Below, piece by piece: positions 14,809-17,378 of a stretch of DNA of 17,378 nucleotides. The DNA lies in assembly GCA_023393045.1 (NCBI GenBank), contig JAEWMV010000111.1, positions 1-17,378 of the forward strand, in the 5' to 3' direction. Source of the stretch: Bacillota bacterium (GTDB lineage: Bacteria > Bacillota > Clostridia > Christensenellales > CAG-138). Under the pieces are notes generated by a model. That model was not told the origin of the DNA. It searched no databases and was given only the letters and a program-made list of their open reading frames with translations. Both the position numbers and the translations under genes were made by a program. Position 1 is the stretch's first letter. Every line of letters starts with the position of its first letter.

Positions 14809-15894
14809 TCATTTTTGCTCGATATAACCGCAGGCGTAAAGCAGCTCGGCAAGCAGTATCGCGCCGCCCGCCGCGCCGCGCACCGTGTTGTGGGAAAGGC
14901 CGACGAAGCCGATGTCGAACTGCCGGTCTTCCTGCAGCCGGCCCGCGGCGACGGCCATGCCGTTCTCGAGGTCCCGGTCGAGCCGCGTCTGCGGCCGGTC
15001 TGCCTCCTCAAAATAATGGATGAACTGTTTGGGCGCGGAGGGAAGCCCCAATTCCTGCGGCGGCCCCGAAAAACCGCGCCAGATCGATTTGATTTCATCC
15101 AGATCGGGCTTGCGCTCAAAGGAGGCGAGCACTGTCGCGAGGTGCCCGTCGCTCACGGGAATGCGCACGCATTTCGCGCTAATGACGGGTTCTGCCGCGG
15201 GGATGATGCCGCCCTCCCCGAGCGTGCCCCATATCTTGAGCGGCTCGAGCTCGCTTTTCCTCTCCTCCCCGCCGATATAGGGGATGACGTTATCCTGTAT
15301 TTCCGGAAAGCTCTCTATGGTCTTACCCGCGCCGGAAACGGCCTGATAGGTGGATACCACGGCGCTTTTCAATCCGTACCGCCCGCGCAGGGGGTGCAGC
15401 ATGGGAACATAGCTTTGGATGGAGCAGTTGGATTTCACCGCGATGAAGCCGCGCCTTGTCCCAAGCCTTTTTCGCTGCGCGTCGATCACTTGCATGTGCG
15501 GGGCGTTGAGCTCCGGGATGATCATGGGCACATCCGGCGTATCCCGATGCGCGCTGTTGTTGGAAATGACGGGCAGCTCCGCGAGCGCATACGCGTCCTC
15601 AAGCTCCCGGATTGCCGCCTTATCGAGATCGATCGCGCAGAAAACGAAGTCCACCCGCCCGGCGATGCCGCGCACATCCGCCGCGTCAATGAGTTCCATA
15701 TACCGCAATTCCTCCGGGATACGCGGCGAAGCCGAGCATTTATCCCTGAGGGCATCTTCATATGGCCTGCCCGCCGAACGCGGGCTTGCCGCAAGAACGG
15801 CTGTTTCAAACCACGGATGACCCGAGAGCAGCGCGGCGAAGCGCTGTCCCACCATGCCCGTGGCGCCGATGATACCTACTTTCAACTTATCCAT
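14809..15894 (-). CDS. asd: Aspartate-semialdehyde dehydrogenase, archaeal/fungal type
   Basis: Reduces L-aspartyl 4-phosphate to aspartate semialdehyde with NADPH. The 361-residue protein begins with the nucleotide loop GATGMVG (10-16). The catalytic cysteine lies in VKSNCSIQSYVPML, and TYQAVSGAGKT, DNVIPYIGGEE and RIPVSDGHLA follow. The NVIP-x-I-x-x-E-E pattern and overall length point to the archaeal/fungal-like ASADH subclass rather than the usual Gram-positive enzyme. AAAGG lies nine bases before the ATG at 15894. It is the first gene of an operon with dapA, ten bases downstream and coupled by an RBS abutting its stop codon. A CATATAATG element at 15929-15937 lies just upstream. No aspartokinase gene is in the window, unlike the B. 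subtilis spoVF operon. Confidence 0.95.
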   Translation of the reverse strand: MDKLKVGIIGATGMVGQRFAALLSGHPWFETAVLAASPRSAGRPYEDALRDKCSASPRIPEELRYMELIDAADVRGIAGRVDFVFCAIDLDKAAIRELEDAYALAELPVISNNSAHRDTPDVPMIIPELNAPHMQVIDAQRKRLGTRRGFIAVKSNCSIQSYVPMLHPLRGRYGLKSAVVSTYQAVSGAGKTIESFPEIQDNVIPYIGGEERKSELEPLKIWGTLGEGGIIPAAEPVISAKCVRIPVSDGHLATVLASFERKPDLDEIKSIWRGFSGPPQELGLPSAPKQFIHYFEEADRPQTRLDRDLENGMAVAAGRLQEDRQFDIGFVGLSHNTVRGAAGGAILLAELLYACGYIEQK

Positions 15895-15928
15895 AGTTCA
15901 CGACCTTTGGTAGAATTTTGCCGATATT

Positions 15929-15954
15929 CATTATATGTAAGGCAAAAAAGAAGT
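15929..15954 (-). promoter_or_regulatory. Probable promoter of asd-dapA, sporulation-like -10
   Basis: On the minus strand CATATAATG occupies 15937-15929, identical to the nine bases at the dpaA promoter. AC lies at 15954-15953, 15 bases upstream (16 at dpaA). A sigma-A -35 is lacking: the bases 17 upstream of TATAAT read CACCAC. A sigma-E or sigma-K promoter is therefore at least as likely as a vegetative one. The evidence is short motifs only. Confidence 0.5.
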
Positions 15955-15987
15955 GGTGCCTGACGAAGGGCGCAAGGCGGGACGCGC

Positions 15988-16016
15988 TTGCGCTTGCCTG
16001 CGAAGCGCGATATGAT
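15988..16016 (+). promoter_or_regulatory. Possible sigma-A promoter of the second GNAT gene
   Basis: TTGCGC (15988-15993), a 17-base spacer and TATGAT (16011-16016). The -10 is good; the -35 keeps only TTG. The leader contains a CATGCC/GGCATG hairpin (16043-16048 with 16055-16060). Confidence 0.45.
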
Positions 16017-16136
16017 AGGCATGAGCCAAAACGGCGGAGAATCATGCCATTCAGGGCATGGCGAGGTTCAGCGGCTCGGGCGCAGTCATCGGAATTTCAT
16101 GCGCGTATCCATTGTTATAAAAGCAGGAGAGCAGAG

Positions 16137-16652
16137 ATGAATGTTTTATTGAGGCCCGCTGCCATGGAGGATGTGGAATTTATCACCGATATCAAGATGG
16201 ACAAAAATCTTTGGGAATATGAGCCGATTGAAGATATTCCGACCGACCGCGAGGCGACAAGGCAGGAAATGATCAAAAGAATCGGTTCCGATTGGTATAA
16301 GGAATATTTGATCGTGCTGGATGACGGACAGCAGACTCCTGTGGGCGAGCTGCATCTTCACTGGTATATCAAGGAACGCGGAAGCTGGGAGATCGGGTAT
16401 TGCATCTTCCCGCGATACCGCGGCAAAGGCTATTGCGTGAGCGCGTCCAAACTGGCGCTCAGGGAAGCTTTTACCCGGTACGGAGCGCATAAGGTCGTGG
16501 GAATGTGCAACGCGCACAACGCCGCGTCCGCCCATGTGATGGAAAAGGGCGGCATGAAAAAAGAAGGCGTGTTCAGGGAGGAGTTGCCGTGGAAGCAAAT
16601 GTGGGCGGACCAGTGCTTTTACAGCATACTCGAGCATGAATTTCAGGGATAA
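16137..16652 (+). CDS. GNAT family N-acetyltransferase (RimJ/RimL-like)
   Basis: A 171-residue cytoplasmic acetyltransferase; the substrate is unknown. The fold is complete: LLRPAAMEDVEFI at the N-terminus, the strand pair GELHLHWYIKERGSWEIGYCIFP, motif A as RYRGKGYCVSA (93-103) holding the acetyl-CoA pyrophosphate, and the NAHNAASAHVMEKGGMKKEGVFRE segment typical of RimJ/L-type enzymes. The start is at 16137 because AGGAGA (16125-16130) precedes it; the frame is open to 15918 but without an RBS or homology. It is transcribed divergently from asd and ended by its own terminator. It is not related in detail to the GNAT at 11788-12279. Confidence 0.88.
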   Translation: MNVLLRPAAMEDVEFITDIKMDKNLWEYEPIEDIPTDREATRQEMIKRIGSDWYKEYLIVLDDGQQTPVGELHLHWYIKERGSWEIGYCIFPRYRGKGYCVSASKLALREAFTRYGAHKVVGMCNAHNAASAHVMEKGGMKKEGVFREELPWKQMWADQCFYSILEHEFQG

Positions 16653-16705
16653 CCGGCCCGCGGCGCAGCCGTATTTCCCAAATCCCGCAGGAGTTTATTT
16701 CACTG

Positions 16706-16734
16706 AAAAAGCATTGCGCACGCAGTGCTTTTTT
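16706..16734 (+). terminator. Terminator after the second GNAT gene
   Basis: AAAAAGCATTGC pairs with GCAGTGCTTTTT around the 4-base GCAC loop (one G-U), and the plus strand runs into six T (16729-16734). The five A on the left would give a T-run on the minus strand too. Confidence 0.85.
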
Positions 16735-16738
16735 CCTG

Positions 16739-16778
16739 TTTGTCATTGACAAAATTGGTCGGGAACAACTTTGTCATT
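16739..16778 (+). repeat. Inverted and direct repeats upstream of the gntR promoter
   Basis: TTTGTCA-T-TGACAAA (16739-16753) is a perfect 7-base inverted repeat around one base. TTTGTCATT recurs directly at 16770-16778, 31 bases (about three helical turns) after the first copy. The repeats lie just before the -35 at 16786 and could be regulator sites. The first copy also contains TTGACA, so a second promoter is possible, but no -10 fits it. Confidence 0.45.
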
Positions 16779-16785
16779 ATCGCTC

Positions 16786-16837
16786 TTGACATGCCAGACC
16801 TTTTCATCTACAATCTGTATATGTCGTATATGTACAG
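16786..16837 (+). promoter_or_regulatory. Promoter of the gntR-ABC operon with a probable operator
   Basis: A perfect TTGACA (16786-16791), 17 bases, then TACAAT (16809-16814), five of six. Immediately after it, over the predicted start of transcription, lie two direct copies of GTATATGT (16817-16824 and 16826-16833). They sit inside an outer CTGTA...TACAG inverted repeat (16815-16819 and 16833-16837). This placement is typical of the autorepressor site of YtrA-type GntR regulators (inference). Confidence 0.7.
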
Positions 16838-16871
16838 AATGACGCTGCGGGCATAAGAGGGAGGATATGAT

Positions 16872-17252
16872 TTGAGGATCGTGCTGTCCTACCAATCAGG
16901 CGTGCCGATTTACGAGCAAATAAAGGAGCAAATAAAAAGCTCTATCATAACGGGAGAAATGAAAGAGGGAGAGTGGCTCCCTTCTATCCGCCAGCTTGCC
17001 CGCGACCTGAAAGTCAGCGTCATAACAACGACACGGGCGTATGGGGATTTAGAGCTTGAGGGATATTTGAGCACAGTGCCCAGCAAGGGCTATTATGTTC
17101 AAAAAATGGATTATGACATTGTTCGGCAGCGATACCTGGAAGAAACGAAAACAGCCCTGACCGCCGCCGTTCGTTCGGGGAAAACCGCCGGATTATCAAT
17201 GGCCGAATTACATGAATTATTAGACGCAATGGGGGAAAAAGCGAATGTCTAA
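16872..17252 (+). CDS. GntR-family transcriptional regulator, YtrA subfamily
   Basis: A 126-residue DNA-binding repressor. The winged helix-turn-helix spans about residues 10-77: GVPIYEQIKEQIKSSIITGEM, LPSIRQLARDLKVSVITTTRAYGDLELEGYL, then the wing PSKGYYV. The remaining short helical tail, about 45 residues, is characteristic of YtrA-type members, which lack a large effector domain and usually control an adjacent ABC transporter in response to cell-envelope stress or antibiotics. The start is TTG at 16872, with GGGAGG (16859-16864) seven bases upstream. It overlaps the following ABC ATPase gene by eight bases, so translation is probably coupled and the gene probably autoregulated through the sites at 16815-16837. 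Confidence 0.92.
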   Translation: MRIVLSYQSGVPIYEQIKEQIKSSIITGEMKEGEWLPSIRQLARDLKVSVITTTRAYGDLELEGYLSTVPSKGYYVQKMDYDIVRQRYLEETKTALTAAVRSGKTAGLSMAELHELLDAMGEKANV

Positions 17253-17378
17253 CGCAATCGAGGTCAATTGCCTCAAAAAACAGTATAAAGGTTTTCTGCT
17301 TGACAATATCAGCTTCAGCGTGCCCAACGGCTTTGTGTGCGGCTTTATCGGGCAAAACGGAGCCGGCAAGACCACAAC
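17245..17378 (+). CDS. ABC transporter ATP-binding protein (partial, runs off the window)
   Basis: The first 44 residues of an ATPase subunit, ending in the Walker A motif GQNGAGKTT (36-44), with the preceding LLDNISFSVPNGFVCGFIG typical of importer/exporter-like single-domain ATPases. GGGGGA (17231-17236) precedes the ATG at 17245, which overlaps the gntR end. In YtrA-type operons a permease gene normally follows, outside this window. Substrate unknown. Confidence 0.9.
   Translation, partial: MSNAIEVNCLKKQYKGFLLDNISFSVPNGFVCGFIGQNGAGKTT

Noticed and set aside
14752..15963. A 403-residue plus-strand frame opposite asd
   Set aside because: It lies over a clear asd gene, has atypical composition, and has no RBS or recognisable domain.
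16746..16778. A second promoter using TTGACA at 16746
   Set aside because: No -10 lies 16-18 bases away; the hexamer is better explained as half of the inverted repeat.

Overview
The window looks like chromosomal DNA from a GC-rich, endospore-forming member of the Clostridia (Firmicutes). The main evidence is a dipicolinate synthase pair (spoVFA/spoVFB type), strong purine-rich Shine-Dalgarno sites before nearly every gene, TTG starts, a DUF1576 membrane protein, a K+-independent type proton-pumping pyrophosphatase and an archaeal-type aspartate-semialdehyde dehydrogenase. No genus can be assigned from sequence alone. There are no tRNA, rRNA, CRISPR, integrase or transposase genes.

Layout. 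1-105 is the tail of an unidentified gene. 273-2372 is hppA, with its own extended -10 promoter and a strong terminator. 2555-3847 is a DUF1576 membrane protein made of two internal repeats. 3887-4109 is an untranslated leader encoding a 22-residue peptide, with two mutually exclusive hairpins, the second a terminator. It precedes an exporter-type ABC gene (4110-5785) that is visibly more AT-rich than its neighbours and is broken by a 10-base gap removing the D-loop. 5880-7982 is pnp on the minus strand, divergent from a DEAD-box RNA helicase (8386-9477) that has a near-consensus promoter and a long 5' leader.

9546-11018 (minus) holds a secreted double-SH3b protein, the C-terminal remnant of an ABC ATPase, and a small secreted cysteine-motif protein whose end overlaps that remnant. 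11354-12279 (minus) is a GNAT acetyltransferase plus PNPOx-family oxidoreductase pair. 12492-13846 is dpaA-dpaB, convergent with asd-dapA (15894 to 13908, minus), with one bidirectional terminator between them. 16137-16652 is a second GNAT acetyltransferase. 16872 to the right edge starts a YtrA-type GntR regulator plus ABC ATPase operon, which runs off the window.

How the genes work together. asd and dapA make 4-hydroxy-tetrahydrodipicolinate from aspartyl phosphate, and DpaA/DpaB oxidise it to dipicolinate, the spore-core chelator. Both operons carry the same CATATAATG -10-like element, suggesting shared mother-cell sigma control. The most interesting regulatory object is the leader-peptide attenuator before the damaged ABC exporter: its geometry predicts that a ribosome stalled early in the leader peptide permits transcription into the transporter gene.
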